Part shown: in pieces, positions 43,738 to 56,800 of the stretch
How the letters are laid out: each line of letters begins with the position of its first letter
Position numbering within the stretch: position 1 is the stretch's first letter
DNA from: Posidonia oceanica
Taxonomy: Eukaryota; Streptophyta; Magnoliopsida; Alismatales; Posidoniaceae
Length of the DNA: 64,000 nt
NCBI GenBank assembly: GCA_037176725.1
Contig: JAZBRS010000037.1
Location: 10,062,001-10,126,000, forward strand
Direction: 5' to 3'
Made by a program: the position numbers and the translations under genes
The notes under the pieces: model-generated
Seen by the model: the letters and a program-made list of their open reading frames with translations, nothing else
The model's database searches: none
Told to the model about the DNA's origin: nothing

Positions 43738-44250
43738 ATTCTTTCTCATCATTATCTCATCCCCCTCCTTAGCACTAGTTCTCATCATTATCTCATCCCC
43801 CTCCTTAGCACTAGCTCTCATCATTATCTCATCCCCCTCTTTAGCACTAGTTCTCATCATTATCTCATCCCCCTCTTTAGCACTAATCCTCATCATTATC
43901 TCATCCCCCTCTTTAGCACTAGTTCTCATCATTATCTCATCCCCCTCTGTAGCAATAGATCTCATCATGATCTCATCCCCCTCTTTAGCACTAGCTCTCA
44001 TCATTATCTCACCCCCTCTCTAGCAATAGATCTCATCATGATCTCACCCCCTCTCTAGCAATAGATCTCATCATTATCTCATCCCCCTCTTTAGCAATCA
44101 CTCTTATCATGACCTCATCCCCACTTATCAATCAAGCAAGCAATCAATCTCATCATGACCTCATCCCCTCTTATCAATCAATCAAGCAATCAATCTCATC
44201 ATGATCTCATCCCCTCTTATCAAGCAATCAATCAATCAGCAATCACAGCT
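43738..44250 (+). repeat. 36-bp tandem repeats in the 3' UTR of element B
   Basis: About ten units of TTCTCATCATTATCTCATCC then CCCTCTTTAGCACTAG, followed by a run of TCAATCAA-type simple repeats. This is equivalent to 7250-7750 in A. The 36-bp period keeps frames open on both strands, so peptides read here are artefacts. Confidence 0.9.
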
Positions 44251-44254
44251 CTCT

Positions 44255-45100
44255 CAGGCTGATAACCTAAACTATCATCTGGGCCGATCCATGGTTGGCC
44301 CACAGTTGTGTTATACGGCTGACATCCAGTAACTGTCCCTTGCAATTGCAGTTTCCAGTTGATAGGTCTGTAAACTATCCGCCAGTTGATAGGTCTGTAA
44401 ACTATCCGCCAGTTGATAGGACTGTAAACTATCGTTAGGCTGATATCCTAAACTATCACCAGCAATTGCATTATACGGCTGATATCCAGTAACTATCCCT
44501 CATCATTGCGCGTTCTAGTTGATAGGCCTGTAAACTATCCGCCAGTTGATAGGACTGTAAACTATCGTTCCAGTTGATAGGACTGTAAACTATCGCTAGG
44601 CTGATATCCTAAACTATCACGCGCAATCATGTTATACGGCTGACACCCAGTAACTGTCCCTCGCAAATGCCATTTCCAGTTGATAGGTCTGTAAACTATC
44701 CGCCAGTTGATAGGTCTGTAAACTATCCGCCAGTTGATAGGTCTGTAAACTATCGCTCCAGTTGATAGGACTGTAAACTATCTGGCATTTGCGTTATACG
44801 GCTGATACCCAGTAACTATCACTCATGGTTTGTGGCATCCAGTTGATAGGTCTGTAAACTATCCGCCAGTTGATAGGTCTGTAAACTATCCGCCAGTTGA
44901 TAAGTCTGTAAACTATCCGCCAGTTGATAGGACTGTAAACTATCCCACACAACCATGTTATACGGCTGATATCCAGTAACTATCACTCACAACTGCTCTA
45001 GGCTGATAACCTAAACTATCGCTCCAGGCTGATAACCTAAACTATCACTCCCGGTTGATAGGACCGTAAACTATCTGGACGATAAGCCCGTCACCTTATC
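44255..45100 (+). repeat. GATA-type mini-hairpin repeat array in the 3' UTR of element B
   Basis: Units of about 25 bp, here mostly GTTGATAGGTCTGTAAAC then TATCCGCCA (stem GATAG/CTATC, 9-nt loop), with some GGCTGATATCCTAAACTATC. The longer-period layer starts TTATACGG at 44311, 44471, 44632, 44794 and 44958, spacing 160-164 bp. The block ends with GATAAG/CTTATC near 45080-45102. Confidence 0.9.
44282..44995 (+). other. Predicted closed multi-branch RNA domain (five junctions, four arms) of element B
   Basis: It has the same architecture as 7850-8735. Junctions of exactly 30 nt: 44311-44340, 44471-44500, 44632-44661, 44794-44823, 44958-44987. Arms: 44341-44349 with 44462-44470 (9 of 9); 44501-44512 with 44620-44631 (11 of 12); 44662-44672 with 44783-44793 (11 of 11); 44824-44835 with 44945-44957 (one bulge). 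The ring is closed by CAGTTGTG 44303-44310 with CACAACTG 44988-44995. The 19-nt near-palindrome at 44282-44300 is identical to that of A. Function unknown. Confidence 0.75.
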
Positions 45101-45635
45101 ACCTTTTTTGGCGTGGCCTTGTCCCAGGAAGGCAAAGTCATGCACCCCCCTCTGCGATAGGAGAGTTGGCCTCTCTCCCCTCGCACCCCCTCCTTTCTCT
45201 TCTGCTAGCTTGCCCCCCCGGTGGGGACGAGCTGCACCTTGTTTTTCCCTGCTTTGTCGCACAAGTCTGGCCTTCCTGCCGGATCCTTGCACCACATCGC
45301 GTCCTTTTAGCATTTTCTCTTGCATCATCTCTACATCTTCTCAGCTAGCATTGCATACTACTTTAGTATCATCGGCATCACTTGCACAGCATCAGCATTT
45401 TCCTCTAATTGGCTAACTTTTGTACTAACTCTTGCATTGCATTTGCATTAGCACGCAATGCACACTTAGCATTCATCCATCTGCACCCTGCATCTTGCAT
45501 TGCGGCAACGGGCTACGATTTTCGGTACATCCGCCGAATAAGTAGCTCACGCCCATAGCAAACCGCTACTCCCGTCGGTCAGATGGGGTGTCTTGTCAAC
45601 CCTGAGCAGCGGCCTCGCTCCGCTTGACCTTGCTC
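45101..45635 (+). other. Unique end of the 3' UTR of element B
   Basis: Non-coding. AGATGGGGTGTC (45581-45592) is the exact reverse complement of LTR bases 45653-45664. CCCTGAGC (45600-45607) faces GCTCAGGG (45632-45639). Confidence 0.65.
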
Positions 45636-45648
45636 AGGGAGGGGCATC
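45636..45648 (+). promoter_or_regulatory. Polypurine tract of element B
   Basis: AGGGAGGGGCATC lies immediately before the TG of the 3' LTR, identical to that of element A. Confidence 0.8.
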
Positions 45649-48600
45649 TGTTGACACCCCATCTTGACAGGCTTGGACCAATTTGGGACCCTCTGGTGAT
45701 TGCTGGACTCAAACCTAAACCAAACCAAACCCTGACCCTCTTCTTTACCCTTCAAAACCAAGCCAACTTGACCTAAGCCTTTACCCCTCTTCCCAAGCTC
45801 AAAACCTGACCAAAATCCATAGGAAAACCCACCAACACCTACTTAACGAACCTACCCAAGAACTTAGAAACTCTCAAACCTAGGCCATTCCCAAAAACCC
45901 TAGAAAACCTAGGTGAAACTACCCTTTTTCTACACCTTAAAACCCCTCCAAAACCATCTTAGAATCAAACCAAAACTTTAGACCCAGCTCATCAAACACT
46001 AGACTACCCACTCCCCAAGTTTCACCTCATTTCAAGACCTTTGGGCCTTCCATTTGCCTGAATTATCCTTTTCTCTCTCCGGGATTATCATTTTCTCTCT
46101 CCTCTCTCTCTCTCCAGATTATCATCTCTCTTTTCATCCCCCTCTTGCTCTTTTTCTTGCCTGGCTGTGGGCCCCCTTTGTGCTTCTATCCCTTCTCTAT
46201 CTTATTCCTATTTTTACTTTATTTTTAGCACTTCCCCTGATTTTTAAAAATTGTTTTCCTCCAACTCATCCCTTTCCCTTTTATTCTCCCTTTTTTCCCT
46301 TTTCTTCTTCCTTCTCTTTTCCCTTTTCTTTCTTTTGCTAAAATCCATAAAAAACCTTAAAAATCCCTAAAACTCTAAAACATAAAAGAAACAAACCAGA
46401 ACTCTAAGAAAAATAATTAAAAAACGTTGAACAAGCAATTAAAAACTTAAACTTGACTAAATCAAGCTAAAAAGAAAATCAAGCATGCAAACTAAAAAAT
46501 GCAAAACAAACCAAAAGAAAATACTGAAAAATCAAGGAAAAAACTAAAATAAAATCAAAACCCACCAAAAGTGAAAACCCTATCAAAAGAATTAAAAAAA
46601 ACAAACCCTAAAAAGAAGTAAAACAATTAAAACACTAAGATAAGTAATTAATGAAAGAAAAAAGCCTAACTTAGCAAACCTAAGAAAAAACAACCTAAGA
46701 ACTTAATCAAAAAGAAAATGAAAAACACATTAAAAAGACTTAAAAACACTCCATCAAACCAGAGAAACCCAATTAAAAAACATCAAGAAAAATCAACAAA
46801 TAAAAATCAAAAACCTAATTCAAAAGACTTAAGAAAGAAAAACATAAAAGACTAGAACTAAAAAGCCCAAAACCCACTCTAATTAACCTAAAAATAAATC
46901 TTAAAAATCCTAATTAACATCCTAAAATGCTTAACAAGAAAAACACAATTTAAAAAACAATTCAAAAGATTTAACAAACATTTAATCAAGTGGAAAACAA
47001 ATTAAGAACAAAACAAAACCCTAAAACCCTAATCAAGCCCAAAACACACTAATTAACCTAAAAACAGTCATTAAAAATCTGATTAAGATCCTAACTCACA
47101 CCACAAACACCCTAATATTTTTACTTATTTTTAATTTATTTTTTTTTCTAATTTTATTTCCTCTCTTTTCCCTCTCTTTCTTTCTTTCTTCTCATTTTTC
47201 TTTTCTTCCTTTTCCTTGCTGGGCCCAACCCAGCCCGTCCACCTTCTTTCTCTTCTTTTTTTTCTTTCTTTTTCTCTCCTTCGGCCCGCGGCCTGGCCTG
47301 CCTTCCACCCTTCTTCTTCCTCAACCTTCGCTGCATTTCCTCAGCTTTTCTCCCGTGAGCGGCCAGCTACAGCCCTCCCTCCATCGTTCAAATTTGAAGC
47401 CCTCCATCCTGTCAACCTACAGAGCTCGCCGCTTCTCCTCTATCTCAGCACCTTTTCCGGAGGCATCGAATGCCGGTCGCCTCGCCATCTCTTGTCTGCT
47501 GCAGTGGCCGCCGATGAGTTCAAAATTCAGCAGCGCGCCAGCAGCCAGCTCCTCCTCATATAAGCTTCCGTTCATTCCATCGAAGGATGATCTTCAGTTG
47601 GCAATCAGAGCGAGCAACCATCACCAGCAGTTAGCAAACCAGAGAGCAATTCCAGAATCCAACTTCCTCCACCTGAGTGACCTTCCTCCTTCTTCCTCTC
47701 TGCCTCCTCCAATTTCCAGAGAAGAGAGAGCAGTGAGAGAGAGCCTGAGAGAGTTCTTGGCATCCTGGAGAGAGGCCACCCATTCCAGAGCCATTCCACA
47801 CCCAATTCTTCTCCTTTTCCCCCTGAAATCCACAGCAAACCACCCTCTTCATTTTCAAGTAAACCAAACCCTTTCCCAGCCTTCATCCCTCTCCCAATTG
47901 CTCCCCCAAACTCACCCAGCAGCCAGCCATCTTCCTTCAGCATTTCCCAACATTTCCACCACATAAAGCACCTTCAGATCACCCGCAGAAAACCAACATA
48001 ACCCAACACAACCCACTTCTCAATTCCCTTCGCTCCAGTCCACTACTTCCTTCCAAACTCCTCCCAGACATTCCCCAGACCTCCACCTTCCCAAAGCACC
48101 TGACATCAAACCCGCCCATCCACCACAGACTGCAAACTCCACAACAAACACCTGAGCCTCCTTCTGACCAGAAACTGACCCAACCTTCAATCCCTCTCTA
48201 CTGCCTCCAGAAAACCATTTCAGTCATCCAGAACCACTCCCCGGACCTCCAGCAACCTCCCGGAGGGCCCCATCCAACCAGACGAGCAGCGAACAACCTC
48301 TCCGGCCTCCGGCTGTCTTTCTGAACCCACAAAGTGCCGAATCTCTCTTTGAGCTCTGAAGCTTCCATCCAATCGACTGGGAAGCACCAGAAGATCGCCC
48401 TGAAGCCGCTCCAGCCTTCGCGAGCAGCTGACGACTACCGCAGCGACCGGACGAACGTCGCCGGCCAGCTCCGGAACTGCTGAGGTCGGGAGGACATTCC
48501 AGACGCGGAGCCAGGTAATTCTTTACACCTTTAGCTTCCTTTTCTTCCCTTGCTGCTTCTCCCCCCCTTAGAAGTAGGATTCCAGCCCTCCTGCTTCGTT

Positions 48601-51557
48601 GCAGCTCGCCGGTCCGGTCATCTTCTCCGGCACAGTCCTCCGGCCTTCACGACGCTCCAGCCATTGGAACGTGATCCCGGTGACTCCCTCAGCTCCGCAC
48701 GGACGTTAGGAGGCTCCTCCAGTCTTCGAAATGCAGCTCCGCTGCGTCGAATGGCCGGACCAAGTCCCTGAGCCTCTGCAGAGCTCCTGTGAGCGCTCCG
48801 GCACGTTCCAGGCCACGTCGTCCTCTGCCGATCGCCGCCCGACCTCCGTCAGCTCCGGGAGCAGCTCCTCCGCCCAACAGCGCTCCTCCAGCAGCCCTAT
48901 GTCGGCGGTCGCGAGCGCTGGCAGCCAGCTGCTACAGTGCTCACGGCCGTCGGTCGTTACTGTAGAGTTATTTTTACATTAGTATAGTTTTTTTGGTGAA
49001 TATTGCATGCTTAGTCTAAGTTTTCTTATTTTTGCGTTCTGGTCCTTATATCATTTAATCTGCTGTCTTTTTTATTTAAAACCATGCTAAATTACATTAA
49101 ATGTTTCTATTTTTCTGTATTTGCAATCCAGTCCGTTTACTGTGCTTTTTAGTTATAAAAATTTATGCTTCAGCCCTCCTGTTTTCAATTATTGCACATA
49201 GGTCCTGCAGTAAATCATTCAATTTAAATGCATGAACTTTGCCTTATTAAATTGCATTCTAGGTCCCTCTTGTTTTCTATTTTTGCATTCTAGTCCTCTG
49301 CACTGTAGAACTTAGGTTTTATTTTTAATTTTTGCTTGTTGCATTGCACATTTGTCCCTCTATTTTTTCATTTTTGCATATAGGTCCTTTTTAAATGCAC
49401 AGTAGTCTTCTGCATGCATATTTAGCTTATTGCATTGCATTTTCAACCCCGCACATTGTGAAAATTGCATGTCAGTCCACAGTCAGTGTTTCCAGTGCAT
49501 ATTTAGCATACTAAATTGCCTTTTTGACCCTGCATGATTTGAAAATTACACATAGGCCCCTTGCATCCTTATAAAAATCATTTAAATGCATGTTTTGACT
49601 CTGAAATTGCATTTTAGCCCCCCATGTTTGCAAAATTGCATGTAGGTCCCCCACTTGCATTCCCAGACTCCATAAGACCCTTTTTTTCTGGAAAAATTGC
49701 ATTTTAGACCCCAAAGTTTTCAAAATTGCATTCTGACTTGCAACATGTTTTCAAAACCTCCCCTAATGCATACCCACTTTTAAAAATTGCATTTCAATCC
49801 CAATCCTTTGCAAAACTGCATGCAACCCCCCTATTTTTCAAAACCCCTGCCTGAAAGCCCCAATCCTTTCCAAACTTTTGCATTAAAACCCCTGCCTTTT
49901 TAAAAAATAGCATTTGAACCCCAGTTTTTCTAAAAATCCCCTTGTGTCTTTTCTTGCTTCCTGCATGCATTTGCATTCATATAGTCTTGCATTTAGCACC
50001 TTTTGCACACACCTAAGCCCCTAGCTCCCTTTCACTTGGGAGGACCTTTTTGCACACCCTTAGGGCCTCCTGAACACTTAGTTCTGTTCTTCTCTCCTGT
50101 TCTGGCCCCTCTGCCTTGAAGCTGCGACATCTTCCAATCCGGCCGTTGGATCTTCTCAAACAAGTTGCCCAGACGACCGTAGCAAAGCGCTCTTCAGCAT
50201 AGACCAAGCAGATCTCAGATCAGGCTCCAGGATTTCCAGGTATGTCCTCCTGAACCCCTGCATTGCATTCATTTGCATAGCATTTGCATTATTTGCCCTT
50301 TTTCGCTTTCTGTCTCTTTGAGCACGTAGAATAGGACCTCCTCTTCTTGTCCATCAACCCCAACCCCCGTTTCGCGTACTCCTGGGTGTTTTGTGTTGTG
50401 TTTTCCCTGGATTCACCACTTAATGCGACTTTCTTCCCCCTTTTCCACGATCCGATCACATCACGAGCTTTGGGCAGAATGCGAGATAGATCGTGGAGCG
50501 GTTTAGTGGGAAACGGTCACAAAGAAGTGGTAATCCCTTCGTTTGCTTACTCTCCCCTCTGGTAGGTCTTCACACCTACTCTGTGTGGCCCCGAACGGCG
50601 TCTGTTCTCACACACGTGCCGTTTTACCCCTCCTTTTGCTCCTTCTAATCTTTTCCTTGCATTTTGCATTCGCCTAGCTTTTCCGAGGTTTTTATCTCGC
50701 TGCTTTTGGCACTGTTTTGCGTGCCTGCTTTGTCTTTTGCGCCGTTTCGCACGCTCGCCTTGTTTTGGCACCGTTTTGCATGCCCACTGCTGCCTTTTGC
50801 ATCGTTTTGCGTGTCATTCTATTTTCTCGTCCCGTTTTTGCGTGCCGCCTTGCTTTTCGCCCGTTTTTGCGTACCGCTCTTGCTTCTCGCCTCGTTTTGC
50901 GCGTTTTACGCCGTTTTCCCTTGCATGTCGATCGCATTGCATGGTTTTGCCGTTGTTTTGCTTTTTCGCTTGCATTTGCATATAGGGCTGTGATGCTTAC
51001 TGCCTGGAGTTCTCACGAGCTGAGTTTCGCCCGTTTCGGAACACAGACAGCGCAGCTGAGCACTTAGACAGCACATTTACTTCCTTGCTTTGCATCTCTC
51101 CACTTAGAGCACACCTTGAGCATTCATTTAGGCATTCATAGGCACATAGGCATTCAAATCTGCATTTCCCTGCATATGCGAGCGTAAGCCTAGAAAGACC
51201 GATTCTCAGGCATGTCAGGGGTGCCTAACACCTTCCTCGCGCGTAACAGGAGTCCTTGCCCTGTCTTTTGGCCCGTAATGACCATATCGCCCTTATCCTA
51301 GGCTAGAGTCATCTCATTTGCATTCATTTGCATTTGTTTTCCCTTGCATTGCTTTGCTTTGCATTTTTTGCTTGGTTTTGCGTGTTCAATCCACGCATTT
51401 CCCCGATTTTCCTCATCTTCCGTTAATAGACTTGGTGGCGACTCTGATTTGTCTTATCTTCCTCTTTTCTCCTCGATTTTAAGTGTTTTCGAGTTGAGCC
51501 TCTTCCTCGGATCAATCGCCGCTAATAGTAAGCCTGATTCCGATTGGGATTACTACA
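45649..51557 (+). repeat. 3' LTR of element B (5909 bp)
   Basis: It is collinear with the 5' LTR over its whole length. TG...CA ends are present, telo-boxes are at 47016-47032, the short minisatellite is at 50709-50950 and the PBS-like motif at 51436-51446. It is followed directly by integrase sequence of fragment D instead of a copy of the left flank. Confidence 0.94.
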
Positions 51558-51564
51558 GTAACTT

Positions 51565-52479
51565 CATGGTAACGTCATCAAGGCCCCCCCACAACTGCTG
51601 CATAATATGTCTTCGCCATGGCCTTTCTCCACCTAGGGGATCGATGTCATTGGCGCCGTACACCCGGCCGCTTCAAATGGTCATCGCTACATTCTGGTAG
51701 CGATCGACTACTTTACCAAGTGGGTGGAAGCAGCCTCTTACAGGACAGTCACCGCTGTGGCAACAGAAATGTTTATCAAGAACAAGATCATTGCCCGATA
51801 TGGGATCCCGCACTCTGTCATCTCTGATAATGGCACAAACTTCATTGCCAAAAGGATCGAGGAATATCTGCAAAGTCTCAAGATCACGCATCATCGATCC
51901 TCGCCCTATCGGCCACAGATGAACGGAGCAGTGGAGTCTGCAAACAAGAACATTGTCAAGATTCTGAAGAAGATGGCAGAAATCCACAAGGATTGGCACG
52001 ACAAGCTCCCGTACGCGCTCTGGGCGTACAGGACATCAATTCGGACCTCCACGGGAGCCACCCCGTACACTCTGGTGTACGGCATGGAAGCGGTGTTACC
52101 TGTTGAAGTAGAGATCCCCTCTCTGCGGATCCTACGAGAAGCTGAGTTGGAAGAGGCAGAATGGGTCGAAGACCGCTGCATCCAACTGAATTTAATCGAT
52201 GAGCGCAGACTGCAAGCTATGCACAACGCTCACTACTACCAGAAGCGGATGGCCAGAGCATTCTTGAAGAAGGTCCAGCCCAGAAACTTCCAGCCAGGGG
52301 ACCTTGTCTTGCGCGCCATTCATTTGCCTGATGGTCGAGGGAAATTCTGACCTAATTGGCGTGGCCCCTTTGTGGTCAAGCAGATCTTCTCGGGAGGCGC
52401 AGTAACTCTTGAGGATATGGACCCGGTCGAGCAGTCTGAGCCCGTCAACCTCTGCTATCTCAAGAAGTACTATCAGTAG
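51565..52479 (+). pseudogene. pol: Integrase fragment of D (core and C-terminus)
   Basis: It begins inside the segment after the HHCC finger and runs to the normal pol stop at 52477. TAG at 51634 replaces the Trp of TWGIDVIG. TGA at 52348 replaces an Arg codon (CGA in the other copies, a CpG). Between them 237 codons are open and keep SDNGTNF, NGAVESANK and FLKKVQPRNFQPGDLVL. The first half of the polyprotein is absent, so it cannot encode a working integrase. Confidence 0.88.
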
Positions 52480-53879
52480 CCGAAGGCGGCCCCGTTGCAG
52501 ATGCCCTTCTCCTGCCTACACTTCTTGCATTCTCGTCCTACCGGCCTTTCCTATCTATCCTACTCTTGCATTCTCTCTTTTCAAATCATCATCGTCATCT
52601 TCACAAAAACATCCATCAACTCTTTTCAAATCATCATCGTCATTCTCTCAAATTATGCATTACATCTTTGGCCCGGTGATGAAAACCGGAAGTGCTTGCC
52701 TGCTCTGGAAAGAGTCCGCCCTACCTCACCCGGCACTACTCAGATGTCTTAGCTAGTGAGGGAGCCACCACCAATCAGGACAGGCGAACTGCCTAATCTC
52801 GTAAGGACATACACATCTGAGGGAGAAAAAATATTAGGATGTGAGTCTGAAAAAAAGTGAGAGTAGACACCTAGGTTTGGGCACATCCAAGGAACAGAAG
52901 GTGAAGACAGAAGCCGGCCCTAGAGATAGGGGTGTGCAGTCTAACCCTGCTCCTTCTACCCATCACACAGCAGACCCAAAGTCTAAATCCACTACAATCC
53001 AAGCACCCTTCTTTTGCCACCAAAATGGGGATAGCAAAAGCCTGAAAAAAAAAGAAGAAAAAAAAGAAATCAAACAAGCAGGAAAAGAGATAGAACAAAA
53101 ATCAAAAAAAAAAGGGAAAAAAAACAAAAGCAAAAAAAAGAGAAAAAGAAAAAAAAAGGGCAAGTTTCAGCCCAAAAATACAGGCACCATTATCCCCCAT
53201 ACCCTACTAGAAGATCCCCAGTATGTCGCGCTTAAAAAGGTCTACCACTTCCCTCCAAGGGCAAACTCGTGCCCGTCTCCTGGCTAGGGGCAGAGAAAGA
53301 CTGCATACCTATGAGGGAGAAATCAATTAGAAAAAAAAAAGAGAGCTGAAAGAATAGGTGTAGGTCCTGAGAGTTTGGCAAGTAGCCTGTCCTCACCACA
53401 CCACCACCTGTATAATGCCAACACCTGTTCCGGAGTGCCACCAGCAAGCCAAGAGTCTAGGTAGGGCCCAGTGAGTCAGGGACCACTCACTTCCTTTGCA
53501 GCAGGCACCAAAGCACTCCGTATGCTGAGGGCATCCAAGCATACTCATCCACCAAAGCATACTAACCACTTCATAAGCATATTAATCACTGCATCATGCA
53601 TACATGCATCCTCTTCTATCATTCCTCTTCTATCAATCATTCCGCTCTGTAACTCGCTTCGACCCTGAGACAGTACTTCTCCCCAGCAGAGCGCATTGAC
53701 GCCGCTCAAGCTGCGCTGGTTCAGATCTCCTGCTGGCCCCCGCCCCCGTATCCGCGAGACTGCTGCAGAATCCTTTTTGCTTATCTGTGCTTAACTGCTA
53801 TGTTCTGTTATTGACTGCTATGATGCATATGGAACTACTTTATCATCCTCAGATTCTGCTTTCTATCAAAGATTATATG
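52480..53879 (+). other. Post-pol spacer of fragment D
   Basis: Near-identical to 40026 to about 41430 of B, including the CCGGT/ACCGG hairpin (near 52673-52689) and the purine-rich tract (about 53035-53160). No gene supported. Confidence 0.6.
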
Positions 53880-56800
53880 TGTAGACACCCCATTTTGACA
53901 GGCTGGATCGTTTGGAGCCTTCCGGCGGTTGCTGGACCCGAATCTAGACCCAAACCTACACCTTCCTCTCCTTCTTTCCCTTCAAAACAAGCCCAAACCT
54001 GACCTAGGATTACCCCCCTTTCCCGAACCTGAAAACCAACCAAAATCCATAGGAAAACTCACCCCTGATGACTTAGCAAACCCACCAAAAAGCCTGCAAA
54101 ATCTCAAACCAGACCCCTCCCAAAAACCCTAGGAAACTTAGGCAAAAATACCCTTTTTCTACACCTCAAAACCCCTCCAAAACTTCCTCAAAACCAAACC
54201 CAAACTCCGGGACCAGAACTAGAAACCCTAGACCCCACACCCGCCAAATTTCACCCCTTTCCGAGACTCCTAAGACCCCCTTTTGCCTGGATTATCGTTT
54301 TCTCTCTCCGGGATTATCGTTTTCTCTCTCCTCTCTCTCTCCTGATTATCGTCTCTCTTTTCATCCCCTTCTTGCCCTTTTTCCAGCTTGGCTGTGGGCC
54401 CCCTTTGTACTCCTATCCTTCCTCTATCTTATTCCTATTTTTATTTTATTTTTAGCATTTTTCCCGAATTTTGAAAAATCTTTTCCTCAAACCTATCCCT
54501 TTCCCCTTTTATTTTCCTTTTTCCCCCTTTCTTCTTCTTTTCCTTTTCCTTCTTCTCTCTTTTGCAAAAAACCATAAAAATCCTTAAAAATCTGTAAAAC
54601 CCCAAAACATAAAAGAAACAAATCAGTATTCCAAGAAAAGCAACTAAAAAACATTAAACAAATAATTAAAAACCCAAACTTAACTAAATCGAGCTAAAAA
54701 GAAAACCAAGCATGCAAACTAAAAAATGCAAAACAAACTAAAAGAAAATACTGTAAAATCAAGTAAAAAACTGAAATAAAATCAGGACCTACCCAAGATA
54801 AAACCCCACTAAAAGAATTAAAAAACAAACCCTAAAAAGAAGAATTAAAAATCAAACAATGAAACAAGTAATTAAAGGAGGTAAAAGACCTAACCTAATA
54901 AACATAAGAAAGAAAACAACATAAAACTTAACTAAAAAGGAAAAAGAAAATACAGTTGAAAGACTTAAGAACACTTAATCAAACCAGGGAAAACACAACT
55001 AAAAAACATCAAGAAGAATTAACAAATAAAAATCAAAAAACATAGGTCAAAAGACTTAAAGAAGGAAAGCATAAAAGACTAGAACTAAAAAGCCCAAAAT
55101 CCACCCTAATTAATATAAAAATAAATCCTAAAAATCCTAATTAACATCCTAGAATACTTAACAAGAAAACACAATTTTAAAAACAATTTTAAAAGATTTA
55201 ACCAACACCTAATCAAGTGGAAAACAAATTAAAGACGAAATAAAACCCTAAAACCCTAATCAAGCCTAAAACACACTAATTAACCTAAAAATAGCCATTA
55301 AAAAAATCCAGTTAAACATCTAACCTACAACCCAAGTCATCCAATATTTTTATTTATTTTTATCTTATTTTTTTTCTATTTTTCTTTCCATCTTTCTTTC
55401 TTTCTTCCTTTTATCTTTTCTCTTCTTCCTTACTGGGCTCATCAGCCCGTTTGCCTTTTTCTTCCTTTTTTCAAATTTTCAGCCCACAGCCCACAGCTAC
55501 AGTCCGTCATCCTCCTTCCCTCTCCCGCCTGCCACCAGCTACAGTAGCAGCTGGCCTGCCATCCTGCCGGTCTGCCACCTCCTGCTCGAGCCAGGCACGC
55601 GCCGCACTCCGTCCGTGCTTCCTGCCATCGCCACGCCGCGGCATTCAATGCCGGCAGACCTGCAAAAGCAAGAAGAGGAGTCGTCAGATCAATGGCAGAA
55701 GGGAGGGGAATTCAGAGCTGATTTGAGGAGGGAATAGAGAGGAGAAAGACCGGGACTGGATCCCGGGAAGAGAAACGAGAGTTCCAGAGAATCCCGAGCG
55801 AGAGGGTGACCCATCCCTCCTCTGAAATCCACTCAGAAACACCCGACCCTCGGCACTTCTTTACACAGCAAACCAGAGCCCGAAACACTCCCAAAAACCT
55901 TTCGGAATTGATCCCCGAATCTCACCCACATCTCCTGCAAGTCTCGCCCTCCTTCCCACAGCGAAACAACCCACATTTCACCCAGAAATCCCTCTGAAGC
56001 TCAGACCGAACCCAACAGAAACCCATCCGAAAAATTCCCCGCACCACAGACCCCTAACTCTCCCCAAACCTTCCCCAGACACTCACCTAACCTCCACCTT
56101 CCTAAGACGCCCAGCCTTCACCTCCAAGTCCCCCCCGCAGACAAAACGCCCCACCTCAAACACCTTGCTCCATTTCTGCCCAGAATTCGCTCCACCGGCA
56201 AACTCCACCCACGGCCTCCAGAAGCCCCTTTTGACCACCCAGAATCATCCACCGAACCTCCAGCTACTCACCGGAAGCCTCCGTTCGATCCGACGAGCGA
56301 CAGACACCTCCCCCCACCTCAGACGACCCGTAGTGCACCCACCTTGGCCTAATCCTCCTCAGACCTTCGAAGCTTGCGTCCAGCCGTCCAGGAAGCATCA
56401 GAGCATCGCCCGGAGCAGATCCCAACCGTCGCGAGCTCCCGGAGTCGTCCGCAGCAACCAGACGACGTCCGCCGGCCATCTCCGGCACTGCTGAGGTCGG
56501 GAGGGCACACCGGACACAGCCGCAGGTACTCCTCACCCTCCCCGGCTCTCTCTCCTCCTCCTGCTGCTTCTCCGCCAACCAGATCCAGGATTCCAGACCT
56601 CCTGCTCCAGAAGCATCTCGCCGGTCAGGCCTTCGTCTCCGGCGCCGGCCGCTCGTCTTCCGGGCGCTCCAGCCACTGGAACACCGCTCCGACGCTGCCC
56701 AGAGCTCCGCACGGTCGCCGGCACCAAGCTCCGCCGGTCTGCGCTTCCTCAACCGCCCCTGTCGGTGGTCACGAGCACTGCCGGCGCTCTGCTACAGTGT

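Larger units (their letters stand above)
23842..51557 (+). mobile_element. Element B: complete but decayed 27.7-kb Tat/Ogre-type retrotransposon
   Basis: Two LTRs of 5906 and 5909 bp flank a PBS, a 1.4-kb leader, a single gag-pol frame (31212-40025) broken by nine point stops, a PMD-like ORF with one stop, repeat blocks of 83, 36 and about 25 bp, and a polypurine tract. Its total size is among the larger known for LTR elements. The flanks do not match as a target duplication (CCCAT on the left, GTAAC on the right), and the right flank is integrase sequence of another copy. The two ends may therefore come from different insertions joined by recombination. Confidence 0.93.
51558..53879 (+). mobile_element. 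Fragment D: internal piece of a sibling of element B
   Basis: It corresponds to element B from about 39115 to 41430, nearly base for base. It starts at the end of the B 3' LTR and is cut on the right by the 5' LTR of element C (last 5 bases ATATG). The junction on the left reads GTAACTTCATGGTAACGTCAT, a short duplication of about 11 bp with small changes, against one copy of the text in B. The extra ORF of D would lie beyond element C, off the window. Confidence 0.88.

Noticed and set aside
43711..44058. Repetitive ORFs on both strands of the 36-bp array
   Set aside because: The period is a multiple of 3 and lacks stops on both strands. The A copy, with a 37-bp unit, does not keep a comparable frame.
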